Position numbers and translations under genes: made by a program. From Eubacteriales bacterium (GTDB lineage: Bacteria > Bacillota > Clostridia > Lachnospirales > Lachnospiraceae): DNA of 62,614 nucleotides. Of this stretch, positions 17,555-26,073 are shown one piece after another; within the stretch, counting starts at the first letter, position 1, and each line of letters starts with the position of its first letter. The notes under the pieces are model-generated. The model made no database searches. It saw nothing but the letters and a program-made list of their open reading frames with translations, and was not told the origin of the DNA. The stretch covers positions 1 through 62,614 of the forward strand of contig JAUNGV010000010.1 of NCBI GenBank assembly GCA_030524225.1, read 5' to 3'.

Positions 17555-18547
17555 ATGAAAATCAAAGAATTACTGACACAATACCCCTTTGTCGCCGATT
17601 TCTTCGAGCAGAACCGCCTCGAGGTATCGGACGCGCTGGAACTGACCTTCCCGCAATTTCTGGAAAGTCTCAGCGAAGAGGAACGCGAGGAAAAAGCGAT
17701 CGATCCCGCCGTTCTGACCGGAGCGCTCGATCAGTATATGCAGCAGATGAGCGCCTTTCTCGGCCTGGACGACGACCGACGCCTGCGCTCCCTGACGATT
17801 CTGCCCGGACACGACAAAACCGGGAAATCGGAGGGCTTCTCCCGGCTCGACATTTATCCGTCGCAGATCCTCTCCATTGTCGGACCGACCGGTGCGGGCA
17901 AGAGCCGCCTGTTGGCCGATATCGAATGGGCGGCGCAGGGCGACACGCCCACAGGCCGCAGCATCCTGATCAACGACGGCGCTCCCGATCCGAAATGGCG
18001 CTACTCCCCGAACAATAAACTCGTCGCCCAGCTCTCGCAGAATATGAATTTCGTCATGGATCTGCGCGTCGGGGAATTTCTCCAGCTTCACGCCCAGAGC
18101 CGCATGGCTGAGAATGGCGACGAACTGTGCCGCCGTATTCTCAAAGCCGCCAACGAACTGGCCGGAGAGTCTTTTGATCGGAACACGCCCGTGACCAGCC
18201 TCTCCGGCGGCCAGTCCCGCGCGCTGATGATCGCCGACACCGCGATTTTGAGCGCCTCTCCGATTATCCTGATCGATGAGATCGAGAACGCCGGTATCGA
18301 CCGGCAGAAAGCCCTGCAGCTCCTCGTCTCCGAGGAGAAAATCGTCCTGATGGCGACGCACGATCCTCTTCTGGCTCTGCTCGCCGACCGTCGTATCGTG
18401 ATTCGCGGCGGCGGAATCTGTTCCATTTTAGAGACAAGCCCTGAAGAAAAAGAGCTTCTTCAGGACTTTTACCGCATCGACGAGATCATGCAGGACGCGC
18501 GCCGCCGACTGCGCGCCGGAGAACGTCTTTGTGCTCCGACTCAATGA
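17555..18547 (+). CDS. ABC ATPase with DUF1858-like N-terminus, no partner permease
   Basis: 330 residues. Residues 1-45 (MKIKELLTQYPFVADFFEQN) resemble DUF1858 as in the binding protein two genes earlier. The ABC domain has Walker A GPTGAGKS (110-117), signature LSGGQ (216-220), Walker B IILIDE (237-242) followed by IENAGID instead of the usual PTxGLD, and H269. No membrane subunit is encoded nearby, so it is probably not a transporter; soluble ABC proteins also act in cofactor insertion and enzyme activation. Start at 17555 behind GGAG; the upstream open frame is repeat sequence. Confidence 0.75.
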   Translation: MKIKELLTQYPFVADFFEQNRLEVSDALELTFPQFLESLSEEEREEKAIDPAVLTGALDQYMQQMSAFLGLDDDRRLRSLTILPGHDKTGKSEGFSRLDIYPSQILSIVGPTGAGKSRLLADIEWAAQGDTPTGRSILINDGAPDPKWRYSPNNKLVAQLSQNMNFVMDLRVGEFLQLHAQSRMAENGDELCRRILKAANELAGESFDRNTPVTSLSGGQSRALMIADTAILSASPIILIDEIENAGIDRQKALQLLVSEEKIVLMATHDPLLALLADRRIVIRGGGICSILETSPEEKELLQDFYRIDEIMQDARRRLRAGERLCAPTQ

Positions 18548-18630
18548 CGGGCAAAGAAAAAGCAGGAAACCGTTTCTGATCTCCTGCCGGATGGCCCCAC
18601 CGATGGGCGGCTGGTATTCATTTTTTGGTT

Positions 18631-18834
18631 TTATGATGGGATAAATAATTCATCGACCGTAAGATGCAGTTCTTTTGCAAGATTAAAAGCAAGAGATAAT
18701 GTGGGATCGTATTTATTGTTTTCAATCGCATTTACTGTCTGCCGTGACACCCCGCATTTCTTTGCCAATTCTTCTTGTGACAAGCCCAATTCCTTTCGCC
18801 TGTTTCTGATTATATTTTCCATATCAGTCGCCAT
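18631..18834 (-). CDS. Small XRE-type helix-turn-helix regulator
   Basis: 67 residues, nearly all one HTH_3 domain (LGLSQEELAKKCGVSRQTVN, then a C-terminal VDELF cap), typical of short YozG-like regulators. Overlaps the end of the preceding membrane-protein gene by 11 bases, so the two are coupled. The promoter ahead of the pair contains a TGTCAA/TTGACA palindrome, a plausible site for self-repression. Confidence 0.9.
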   Translation of the reverse strand: MATDMENIIRNRRKELGLSQEELAKKCGVSRQTVNAIENNKYDPTLSLAFNLAKELHLTVDELFIPS

Positions 18835-19114
18835 ACCTTTTCTTATAATACAGAAGGGTTAAAAGGTAAATCATTGCGGTAATACTAAGTTTAATGAACG
18901 GATTGATTAACATGGCTTCCTCTCTGACGATGGACTCGACAACATCAACCACTAAGGTTCCAACTGCTACAAGCAGCGTAAATGCGCTTGCCTTCCAAAC
19001 AATAAGCTGCCTTCTTTCATCTCCTGTTTTAAACAAAGAAACAATCATCGCGATATCCAGAACAATCAGTATCAGTAAGAAAAACCCAAAAAGAACCAAT
19101 GCTGCATTTTCCAT
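18824..19114 (-). CDS. Small three-helix membrane protein paired with XRE regulator
   Basis: 96 residues, three membrane helices (LVLFGFFLLILIVLDIAMIV; ASAFTLLVAVGTLVVDVV; LSITAMIYLLTLLYY). Start at 19114 behind AAAGGAG; an ATG 33 bases earlier lacks a ribosome site. Such DUF2178-like membrane/XRE pairs are common in Bacillota; function unknown. AT-richer than its surroundings, which hints at a different origin for 18.6-21.5 kb. Confidence 0.8.
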   Translation of the reverse strand: MENAALVLFGFFLLILIVLDIAMIVSLFKTGDERRQLIVWKASAFTLLVAVGTLVVDVVESIVREEAMLINPFIKLSITAMIYLLTLLYYKKRYGD

Positions 19115-19164
19115 AAATATTCTCCTTTCTACATCCATAAATGTCAAATTCTTTTTACATTTTT

Positions 19165-19205
19165 AACATAACAGAACCAAGCAAAAGTGTCAAGAGTTTT
19201 TGACA
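19165..19205 (-). promoter_or_regulatory. Promoter and operator of the membrane/XRE pair
   Basis: Minus strand -35 TTGACA (19193-19188), 17-base spacer, -10 TATGTT (19170-19165). The -35 is one arm of the perfect palindrome TGTCAA-N6-TTGACA (19188-19205), suited to binding by the XRE protein. Confidence 0.7.
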
Positions 19206-19221
19206 TTTTGACTTTTATGAC

Positions 19222-19340
19222 GTAACAGTTCATCCTGTTGTTCTCGGCCGAGGGAGCACCAGATCATGAGCAAAGGCAGCCGCAAAGCGGCGGAGAGCGC
19301 GACAGCGCGACTTTGCGAATGGCGCGGGCTGAACTGTTAC
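19222..19340. mobile_element. MITE-like element
   Basis: 119 bases bounded by 11-bp perfect inverted repeats GTAACAGTTCA (19222-19232) and TGAACTGTTAC (19330-19340). TTTATG occurs just outside both ends (two bases from the left end), a possible target duplication. The interior is GC-rich and has no open frame. A lone TGAACTGTT copy at 19488 lies nearby. The 19341-19507 stretch shows nothing else. Confidence 0.45.
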
Positions 19341-19507
19341 TTTATGCCCACGAAAACCGCTTGCAGCACAAGATATTTCCGGGCGGCAAGTCCGCCAAAG
19401 GATAGCCGGCGGCAAGCAGCATAGGCATTGAGAAATTCATCTGTTCAATCCTCTATAACCCCTGCATTTTCAAAGCGTATCGCCTATGAACTGTTCAAAC
19501 CTTATGC

Positions 19508-19554
19508 ATTTCCCTTGTTTTTGCCCTTATGAGCCGAAACAAGGGAAATTTTTC
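19508..19554 (+). terminator. Strong terminator upstream of the GntR gene
   Basis: ATTTCCCTTGTTT (19508-19520) pairs perfectly with AAACAAGGGAAAT (19537-19549), followed by TTTTTCT. No intact plus-strand gene lies just before it, so it ends either a lost gene or an untranslated RNA. Confidence 0.75.
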
Positions 19555-19556
19555 TA

Positions 19557-19615
19557 TTGACATTTCTACATAAAATCCCTACACTGTGCTTATCAGACAA
19601 GTACGATTATTATAG
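19557..19615 (+). promoter_or_regulatory. GntR-ABC operon promoter
   Basis: -35 TTGACA (19557-19562), 17 bases, -10 TACACT (19580-19585). Downstream, AAGTACG is repeated twice around a T/A-rich core (about 19600-19625), a plausible operator for the GntR protein. Confidence 0.7.
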
Positions 19616-19640
19616 TAAGTACGCATAGCAAGGAGAGCGA

Positions 19641-20012
19641 ATGGAGATTATCATAAGCAACAGCAGTGATAAGCCTATCTACGAACAAATCTGTATGCAA
19701 ATAAAAAGTTTTATTATGGACGGTACATTATCTGCCGGAGAAGCCCTCCCTTCTATGAGGGCTCTGGCAAGGGATTTGCATATCAGCGTTATTACCGTTC
19801 AGAGAGCATACGAAGATTTGACGAGAGATGGATTTATAGAGACTGTATCCGGAAAAGGCAGTTTTGTAGCATCGCAGAATAGGGAATTCATTCAGGAGGA
19901 ACAGCTGCGAATCGCAGAAGAGCTTTTGCAAAAGGCCGCAGAAATTGGGCGGACGCATGGCATTGGCTTTGAGCAAATGTCGAACATCCTGAAATTATTT
20001 TACGAGGAATAA
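19641..20012 (+). CDS. GntR family regulator, YtrA subfamily
   Basis: 123 residues: a winged helix-turn-helix (about 10-78, with PSMRALARDLHISVITVQRA) and a short C-terminal helix pair for dimerisation, the compact layout of YtrA proteins that repress ABC exporters. AAGGAG precedes the ATG. First gene of a three-gene operon with an ATPase and a permease, which it probably represses. Confidence 0.9.
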   Translation: MEIIISNSSDKPIYEQICMQIKSFIMDGTLSAGEALPSMRALARDLHISVITVQRAYEDLTRDGFIETVSGKGSFVASQNREFIQEEQLRIAEELLQKAAEIGRTHGIGFEQMSNILKLFYEE

Positions 20013-20027
20013 CGAGAGGCGGCAGGC

Positions 20028-20891
20028 ATGGATAACAACATTTTGGTGTGGAATTTATGCAAGAAATTTGAAGATTTTTCTCTGGACAATGTTTCATTCA
20101 ATGTTCCGAAAGGCAGGATTGTAGGTTTTATTGGTGAAAATGGCGCAGGAAAAAGCACTACCATCAATTTGATATTAAATGAATTAAACAAAGACAGCGG
20201 ACAGGTACAGATCTTTGGAATAGACCATACCAGTCCCACTGTCAAAGAAAGGATCGGTATTGTTTTTGATGAATGTAATTTTCATGATGTGTTTACAGCC
20301 GCAGATATTGAAAAAATTTTGAAGGGTATTTATAAGACATGGGACAGTAATCTTTTTTCACAACATTTGAAAAAATTCAAAATCCCGGCTAAGAAGACAA
20401 TTGGTGAATTTTCCAAAGGCATGAAAATGAAGCTGTCTATCATCTGCGCTATGGCACACAGACCCAAACTGTTGATTCTGGACGAAGCAACGACAGGGCT
20501 TGATCCTGTTGCACGGGATGAGGTACTGGATCTGTTTTTGGATTTTATCCAGGATGAAGACTGCTCTATCTTCTTTTCATCACACATCACTTCGGATATA
20601 CAGAAAATTGCAGACTACGTGATTTTGATTCATCAGGGCAAAATTATTTTCGAGGAGCAGAAAGACAATCTTGTTTATAAGTATGGAGTGGCAAAGTGCG
20701 GAAAAGAAAAGTTCTCGTTGCTGTCCTCCGATGATTATATCATACACCGAACTACAAATATGAGTGTGGAGTGTCTGGTGCGCGACAAAAAAGCGTTCCA
20801 GCAGAAATATAAAAACATCATTGTGGACAGCGCCACATTAGAGGATATTATGCTTTTCTACGTGAAGGGAGGAACGCCATGCGAGGATTGA
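20028..20891 (+). CDS. ABC transporter ATP-binding protein, YtrB-like
   Basis: 287 residues with Walker A GENGAGKST (about 38-46), signature FSKGMKMK in place of LSGGQ, as often seen in this subfamily, Walker B LLILDEATTGLD and H-loop SSH. The C-terminal 80 residues are an accessory domain. It starts 16 bases after the GntR stop and overlaps the permease gene by 13 bases. Codon use and AT content differ from the GC-rich neighbours, suggesting acquisition. Confidence 0.92.
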   Translation: MDNNILVWNLCKKFEDFSLDNVSFNVPKGRIVGFIGENGAGKSTTINLILNELNKDSGQVQIFGIDHTSPTVKERIGIVFDECNFHDVFTAADIEKILKGIYKTWDSNLFSQHLKKFKIPAKKTIGEFSKGMKMKLSIICAMAHRPKLLILDEATTGLDPVARDEVLDLFLDFIQDEDCSIFFSSHITSDIQKIADYVILIHQGKIIFEEQKDNLVYKYGVAKCGKEKFSLLSSDDYIIHRTTNMSVECLVRDKKAFQQKYKNIIVDSATLEDIMLFYVKGGTPCED

Positions 20892-21514
20892 TTTATAAAG
20901 ACATATCCATTTTCTTCAAGAGTATTGATAAGAAGCTGATCCTGACTGCGGCAGCGGCTATTGTTCTGCTTATTTTCAACGCCGGAATTTACGCCGGTTT
21001 ATTTGCTTCTGTTATGTTTGCCATGACAGTCGGTATGCAGAACATTATGAGTTTTGCAAGCGACGAAAAGGTGAGTTGGAAAAAATACCAATTAACCATG
21101 CCAGTAAGAAGCTTTGCTGTCGTTGCAAGTAAATATGTTTCTGTTCTCTATACGATAGCAGTCAGCGTTTTGGGCAGTATTGCGTTCAATAGTTTATCCA
21201 GTTTGATTTTCCATAACTTTGATCTACTTATCTGGTTATTTTCGATTACGGCAGCAGTTATTATTCCGTTATTATGGACAGGAATTTGCCTGCCGCTCAC
21301 TTATTGGTTTGGGTTTCGTTCTGCACAGACCATGGGATTACTTGCCGTAATTCCAATATTTTACTTTGTGAAATATTTTGAAGATGGCCCGGGAATATCC
21401 GCAATGCTGAATTCTGCCTACTCCTATATGATCGTTGCCGCCATTGCCGCAGTCATAATTTTCGGAATTTCCTTAGTGGTTAGTACCATCGGATATAGCA
21501 AAAAGAATTTATAG
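20879..21514 (+). CDS. ABC-2 type permease
   Basis: 211 residues with six membrane helices; the segment RSFAVVASKYVSVLY is typical of the ABC2_membrane_2 family. Partner of the preceding ATPase. GntR-ATPase-permease sets of this form act in cell-envelope stress or peptide-antibiotic resistance in Bacillota; the substrate here is not known. A strong hairpin follows the stop. Confidence 0.88.
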   Translation: MRGLIYKDISIFFKSIDKKLILTAAAAIVLLIFNAGIYAGLFASVMFAMTVGMQNIMSFASDEKVSWKKYQLTMPVRSFAVVASKYVSVLYTIAVSVLGSIAFNSLSSLIFHNFDLLIWLFSITAAVIIPLLWTGICLPLTYWFGFRSAQTMGLLAVIPIFYFVKYFEDGPGISAMLNSAYSYMIVAAIAAVIIFGISLVVSTIGYSKKNL

Positions 21515-21520
21515 GAAAAA

Positions 21521-21585
21521 GATTGAAAAATAAGCTCGATGGCTTATTTTTCAATCCCGAGATTTGTACCGGAATGTCATAAATC
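21521..21585. terminator. Bidirectional terminator and shared hairpin repeat
   Basis: Perfect 15-bp stem GATTGAAAAATAAGC (21521-21535)/its inverse (21542-21556), loop TCGATG, between two convergent genes. The same GAAAAATAAGC hairpin recurs at 52469-52496. It is followed by GAGATTTGT, ACCGG and ATAAATC (21559-21585), a diverged relative of the family B first hairpin. Confidence 0.75.
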
Positions 21586-21644
21586 CCGCAACGGTATGTA
21601 AAAAAAAATTTTTAAGTGTTGAAAGCGGCGAAACACCTGCTCCT

Positions 21645-23018
21645 CTACAGCTCCGCGTCCTCCCGCGTGATGTTTTTGACCCAGTTTCTCTTCTTATAGT
21701 GGAAGAAGTTAAACGGCAGCTTGAAGAACTCGTCGCTGCAGATAATGATGTAAACAAGCAGCGGCGGCAGTTTAAAGACAAAGCCGCACAGAAACGCCAG
21801 CGGGACGAATACCACCCACATCGCAATCGTATCGAGAATCAGCCCGAAGCGCGCGTCCCCACCCGCCCGGAAGAGCCCGGCGATCATCACGGTGTTGAGT
21901 CCCATGCCGAGGATATACGGGCAGTTGACGTAGAGCATGACACTCAGATAGCCGTATGCCGTCTCCGACAGGGAGGTGAAACTGAAAATCAGCGGACGGA
22001 TCGCGATCAGCACCAGTCCCGCGGCGAGGGATGACCAGACGACGATCCACAGAATCCGTCTGGCGTCCTGCTTGACCTGCTCCAGCTTCCCCTCTCCGAT
22101 CTCTTTGCCCAGAATAATCGCCGCGCCGTACGCCACACCGAAGACAAAGACCGTACACAGGTTGCGCGCCGCGGAGACGACGGAATTCGCGGCCACAATA
22201 TCGCTTCCCAGATGTCCCAACACAATGGAATAGGCGGAGAATCCCGCGCCCCACAGAAACTCGTTTCCCAGCGCCGGCAGGGAATATTTGCAGAAATCCG
22301 TAAAGAGCGGAGCGCTCCACGCGGTCAGAATTCTTCCGTCGATCACGATCCCCTTCTGCCTCACCGCGTCCGCCACACAGATCACGACCTCCACGATACG
22401 CGCAATCAGCGTCGCGATCGCCACGCCGAGAATCCCGAGTCTGGGCGCGCCGAACAGACCGAAAATAAACGTCGCATTTAACAGAATATTGATACAGAGC
22501 GTCGTGCCTGCGATGGCCGTCGCCGTCTTCACCCGCTCGATGCTCTTGATGATACACTCATAGACCTGCGAGATTCCCATGAAGAAATACGACCAGCCGA
22601 TCACACGCAGGTACACCGCCCCGGTCTCGATTAACTCTGTATCATTTGTAAAAATACGCATCAGTCCCTGCGGGGCGAGGATGGCCGCCAGTCCGAAGAG
22701 GAACGAGACGGCGAGCGAGAGCTTGAGACCCATACCCAGCAGAATCATGATGGCCCGGGAATCCTTCTTCCCCCAGTACTGCGCCGCCATCACCATGATT
22801 CCCGAAGACAGCCCCGTATAGAACAGGAACAGGACGAACTGAATCTGGTTCGCCAGTGAAGCCGCCGCAATGGCCGTCTGCCCCACGTAGCCCAGCATGA
22901 TGACGTCCGCCGAGTTGACCGCCGCACTGATCAGATTCTGCAGAGTCATCGGCAGTACGATTACCAGCAGCGTGCGGTAAAAGTTCTTTGTCTCCGTCTT
23001 ATTCTTCGCTGTGCTCAC
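21645..23018 (-). CDS. MATE family efflux protein
   Basis: 457 residues with twelve membrane helices in two homologous halves (first MatE domain about 18-178, second about 243-405). Likely Na+- or H+-driven export of drugs or metabolites. Start is a GTG with AGGAGG six bases before it. Stands alone between a convergent ABC operon and the trmH gene; substrate unknown. Confidence 0.92.
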   Translation of the reverse strand: MSTAKNKTETKNFYRTLLVIVLPMTLQNLISAAVNSADVIMLGYVGQTAIAAASLANQIQFVLFLFYTGLSSGIMVMAAQYWGKKDSRAIMILLGMGLKLSLAVSFLFGLAAILAPQGLMRIFTNDTELIETGAVYLRVIGWSYFFMGISQVYECIIKSIERVKTATAIAGTTLCINILLNATFIFGLFGAPRLGILGVAIATLIARIVEVVICVADAVRQKGIVIDGRILTAWSAPLFTDFCKYSLPALGNEFLWGAGFSAYSIVLGHLGSDIVAANSVVSAARNLCTVFVFGVAYGAAIILGKEIGEGKLEQVKQDARRILWIVVWSSLAAGLVLIAIRPLIFSFTSLSETAYGYLSVMLYVNCPYILGMGLNTVMIAGLFRAGGDARFGLILDTIAMWVVFVPLAFLCGFVFKLPPLLVYIIICSDEFFKLPFNFFHYKKRNWVKNITREDAEL

Positions 23019-23061
23019 TTTTTACCTCCTGCCGCAGCTTCTCTGTAGTATTTCTCCCAAA

Positions 23062-24018
23062 CTATCTTCTCCCCAGCTCCCAGAACGCGACCGCGCTCGC
23101 CGCCGCGACGTTGAGCGAATCCACGCCGTGCGCCATCGGAATCCGGACAGTGTAGTCGCAGTCCGCGATCGTTCCGTCCGCGAGACCGTCTCCCTCGGTG
23201 CCGAGCACAATCGCCAACTTCTCCTCTCCCAGAAGTTCCGGATCATCCACCGGAACACAGTCCTCCCGCAGCGCCATCGCGGCCGTCTTAAAGCCGAGTC
23301 TTCGCAGCATTTCCAGCGACGCGCCCCGTCTTCCGTCCATATCGGAGAGTCGTCCGCTTCCCTCTGTTTGATCTCCGGCATCAGGCTGTTCCGTCCGCTC
23401 CTCTGCAAGACTTCCCTGCCGCTCCGCACTCTCTGCTTCCGCGCCTTTCCCTTCGTCTGCCCGCGTCTTCTCTCTCGGCAGGAAGGTCCACGGAATCTGG
23501 AACACCGTCCCCATGCTCACCCGGATTGCCCTCCGGTACAGCGGATCGCTGCAGCCCCGCGTCAGCAGCACCGCATCCATGTGCAGAGCGGCGGCCGAGC
23601 GGAAGATCGCACCGACATTCGTCGGATTCACAACGTCCTCCAGCACCGCAATCCGGCGCGCCCCGGCGCACACTTCCTCCACAGAGGGCAGCGTTTTCCG
23701 GTACATCGCGCACAGCAGTCCTCTTGTCAGCTGATAACCGGTCAGCTGCGTCAGGACAGAGAGCTGCGCCGTATAGACTGGCAGCCCCGGACAGCGCTCC
23801 AGCAGAGGAAGCGCCTCTTTTTCAAGACGTTTCTGCTCCGTCAGAAGCGAGATCGGCTCATATCCCGCCGCCAGCGCCCTCTCGATAACCTTCGGACTCT
23901 CCGCAATAAATACGCCGCGTTCCGGCTCATACAGATGCAGCAGTTCCGCCTCGGAGAGGCGGGCATAGACGTCCAGCTCCGGCGCTGTAAAATCCGTAAT
24001 TTCTGTTATGTTGGCCAT
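23062..24018 (-). CDS. TrmH/SpoU family RNA 2'-O-methyltransferase
   Basis: 318 residues. An N-terminal substrate-binding domain is followed by the SpoU knot: motif 1 NPTNVGAIFRSAAAL (near 130), motif 2 IVLGTEGDGL (near 270) and motif 3 IPMAHGVDSLNVAAASAVA (near 292). Between motifs 1 and 2 lies a hydrophilic insertion of about 50 residues (E/A/R/G-rich, about 187-240) not found in the family, matching similar insertions in MurB and FtsH here. GGGGAGGAAGG precedes the ATG. Target is a tRNA or rRNA ribose, not identifiable from sequence. Confidence 0.88.
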   Translation of the reverse strand: MANITEITDFTAPELDVYARLSEAELLHLYEPERGVFIAESPKVIERALAAGYEPISLLTEQKRLEKEALPLLERCPGLPVYTAQLSVLTQLTGYQLTRGLLCAMYRKTLPSVEEVCAGARRIAVLEDVVNPTNVGAIFRSAAALHMDAVLLTRGCSDPLYRRAIRVSMGTVFQIPWTFLPREKTRADEGKGAEAESAERQGSLAEERTEQPDAGDQTEGSGRLSDMDGRRGASLEMLRRLGFKTAAMALREDCVPVDDPELLGEEKLAIVLGTEGDGLADGTIADCDYTVRIPMAHGVDSLNVAAASAVAFWELGRR

Positions 24019-24072
24019 CCTTCCTCCCCGTCAAAGCGCAGACCGCAAAGTCCTCCGCGTCTTCCATTATAA

Positions 24073-24102
24073 AAACCGCCCTGCATCGCGGCAGGACGGT
24101 TT
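24073..24102 (-). terminator. Terminator of the hydrogenase operon
   Basis: Minus strand AAACCGTCCTGC (24102-24091) pairs with GCAGGGCGGTTT (24084-24073, one mismatch) and is followed by TTTATAA, nine bases past the last gene of the operon. T-rich sequence also follows on the plus strand. Confidence 0.8.
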
Positions 24103-24110
24103 CGTTTTTC

Positions 24111-24512
24111 TCACTGTTTTCCGTCTGCCCGCTGCTCCACGTTTTCTTTTCGCAGCTCCGAGAGCGGTGTGACGAGAATCTGTCCCTCGCCCGAGAGCAG
24201 ATTGTCCGGCATAAACAGCCGTTTGGAGGTATCCAGCCCCTCAAAGGTAATATCCATCAGCTCGCTGATCTCCCTCTCCGGCCACTGCGCCGCCAGATCA
24301 TAGACGCTCTCGATACTGGGCAGGCTGCGCTCCCCGCGCACCTCGTAGCTGAGCACCTCGGGGCCGTTGGAGTACTCGTAGGACACCACCGGCGTGCCGT
24401 CGTCGTCAAGCCATGCGTGAATCATAATCAGCATGACACCCGCCGCCCGCTTCTCCTTCGCAACCGGCACAATCTCTTCCTTTGTGATCGCAATTTTCGT
24501 GTTCGTCTGCAT
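24111..24512 (-). CDS. Hydrogenase subunit EchD/MbhK-like (NuoC, 30-kDa family)
   Basis: 133 residues, homologous to the C-terminal part of NuoC: EKRAAGVMLIMIHAWLDDDG, then SLPSIESVYDLAAQWPEREISE and MDITFEGLD, the conserved 30-kDa signature region. It holds the large and small subunits together on the cytoplasmic arm. The frame is open much further upstream, but the ATG at 24512 behind AGGCAGAGG fits the family. Last gene of the operon, followed by a terminator. Confidence 0.85.
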   Translation of the reverse strand: MQTNTKIAITKEEIVPVAKEKRAAGVMLIMIHAWLDDDGTPVVSYEYSNGPEVLSYEVRGERSLPSIESVYDLAAQWPEREISELMDITFEGLDTSKRLFMPDNLLSGEGQILVTPLSELRKENVEQRADGKQ

Positions 24513-24661
24513 ATTGCCTCTGCCTTTCTGCTGCGGGTGCTCCACCGCGCTGCAGGTCTCTCCCGTCCTCGTTTCTCTTTCCGGATACTCCCTCGCTGTG
24601 TCCGTCTGCTTTCCCCCTGCGCTGGATTTGCGCTGCGCAGGCAGCGTTCCAGTGCAGCTCC

Positions 24662-24889
24662 TCAGCTGTCCTTCAGTGCCTGTGCGACCTCCCGGAACGC
24701 CTCCCGGTCCGCCTCGGCCTCTTCTTTCCTCATCACTGTGATCGCAAAGCCCGCATGTACCATCACATAGTCCCCCACACCGGCCTCCGGCACAAAATCC
24801 AGCCGGATTGTGCGGCAGGCTCCGTCGAACTCGCCGATCCCTTCTTTTTCTGTTCTCTCCACTATTTTCAGCGGAACCGCAAGACACAT
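24662..24889 (-). CDS. hypC: Hydrogenase maturation chaperone HypC
   Basis: 75 residues beginning MCLAVPLKIV; Cys2 is the residue that carries the Fe(CN)2CO unit with HypD and hands it to the large subunit. The family motif GDYVMVHAGFAI is present near 39-50. AGGGGACC lies before the ATG at 24889. Sits between EchF- and EchD-like genes. hypD, hypE and hypF are not in the window, so the rest of the pathway must be encoded elsewhere. Confidence 0.93.
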   Translation of the reverse strand: MCLAVPLKIVERTEKEGIGEFDGACRTIRLDFVPEAGVGDYVMVHAGFAITVMRKEEAEADREAFREVAQALKDS

Positions 24890-24915
24890 GGTCCCCTCCC
24901 ATCCAGCCTCAAACC

Positions 24916-25497
24916 TCACCCGGCCGTCTGCTTCTCTTCTTTCTGAACCGGCGCGACCGTCTCCTTCTGCTCTGCCGCCGCTTGTCCGCTGCCAGCCTGC
25001 GCCGTCTCCTTCTGCTCCGCCGCTCCGGCTGCTGCCTGCGCCGCTTTCTTCTTCGCCTCTGCGGCCGCCTTCATCGCCGCCAGCTGCTCCGGCGTGAATT
25101 TCGGCTTGGGCGGCGCTTTTTTGATAAAGGTGCCGCTCACCAGAAAGTCCTCCCTCTGCGTTCCCGTGATCAGATAATCGTCCGTCAGCGTAATCGAGTG
25201 CTGGGAACAGAAATCCGCACACAGACCACAGAAGGTGCAGCTCGTCATATCAAAGGTAAACGTAATCTCCAGATCCCCCGGCTCTCCTCCCGGCGCGGGC
25301 CGCTGGGTGCGCGTCATACAGTGCGGCGCACAGACCCGCTCGCACAGACCGCAGTTGACACATTTTGTCGCGTCATAAGAAATCCGCCCGCGATACCCCG
25401 GCTGCGCCTTCGGCGCCTCTCCCGCCGGAAACGCCTCCGTCACCGGACGCTTAAACAAATTTCCCAATGCCGTACCAAGATAAGGCAACGCTGCCAT
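24916..25497 (-). CDS. 2x[4Fe-4S] ferredoxin-like hydrogenase subunit (EchF/MbhN)
   Basis: 193 residues. Two cluster motifs, CVNCGLCERVC (near 46-56) and CTFCGLCADFC (near 86-96), make the electron entry from reduced ferredoxin toward the small subunit. The last 65 residues are an unusual low-complexity tail (A/E/K/Q-rich with repeated QKET), absent from typical EchF proteins of about 120-140 residues. AGGAGG precedes the ATG, two bases after the small-subunit stop. Confidence 0.9.
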   Translation of the reverse strand: MAALPYLGTALGNLFKRPVTEAFPAGEAPKAQPGYRGRISYDATKCVNCGLCERVCAPHCMTRTQRPAPGGEPGDLEITFTFDMTSCTFCGLCADFCSQHSITLTDDYLITGTQREDFLVSGTFIKKAPPKPKFTPEQLAAMKAAAEAKKKAAQAAAGAAEQKETAQAGSGQAAAEQKETVAPVQKEEKQTAG

Positions 25498-25499
25498 AC

Positions 25500-25955
25500 T
25501 TACCTCCTAACCATCTTCTTTCTCTTTTCCTTCAGAATCGCAGCCGCCTGCGCGATTCCGGCCACAATGGCCTCCGGCTTGGCCGCGCAGCCCGCGACCG
25601 AGACGTCCACATGACAGTATTTGTCCAGCGGCCCGCAGACCGCATAGCTTCCCTTAAACACATTGCCGCTGCAGGGACAGGAGCCGACCGAGACCACGCA
25701 GTAAGGCTCCGGCACCTGCGCCAGCGTCCGGATCAGCCGGTCCCGGCTCTGGAGCGTGATCGGCCCGGAAACCAGTATGATATCCGCCTGCCTCGGAGAT
25801 CCGCACAGCTTACAGCCCAGCCGCTCCGCGTCAAAACGCGGCGTCAGCGTCGCCACAATCTCAATATCACAGCCATTGCAGCTGCCCGCATTGACGTGGA
25901 AAAGCCAGAGACTCTTGCTCATGGCGTCATCGATCATATTCTGTACAAAAGACAT
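25500..25955 (-). CDS. [NiFe] hydrogenase small subunit (EchC/MbhJ, NuoB-like)
   Basis: 151 residues, carrying the proximal [4Fe-4S] cluster ligands Cys26 and Cys29 (GSCNGCD), Cys93 (GSCPCSG) and Cys123 (AGCAAKPE). The short form with one cluster and no signal peptide is that of group 4 energy-converting hydrogenases. Lies between the membrane subunit and the ferredoxin-like subunit in the operon. Confidence 0.92.
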   Translation of the reverse strand: MSFVQNMIDDAMSKSLWLFHVNAGSCNGCDIEIVATLTPRFDAERLGCKLCGSPRQADIILVSGPITLQSRDRLIRTLAQVPEPYCVVSVGSCPCSGNVFKGSYAVCGPLDKYCHVDVSVAGCAAKPEAIVAGIAQAAAILKEKRKKMVRR

Positions 25956-26073
25956 ATCCGTTCCCTCTCTCTGTTGCCGCTCGTCCCGTTCACAGCAGCG
26001 AGCCTGTTCCGCTTGCCTGCAAAATCCCGAACGGCTCCGTACACCGGTCTGTATCAGCAGCCTTTCCCCTGCG

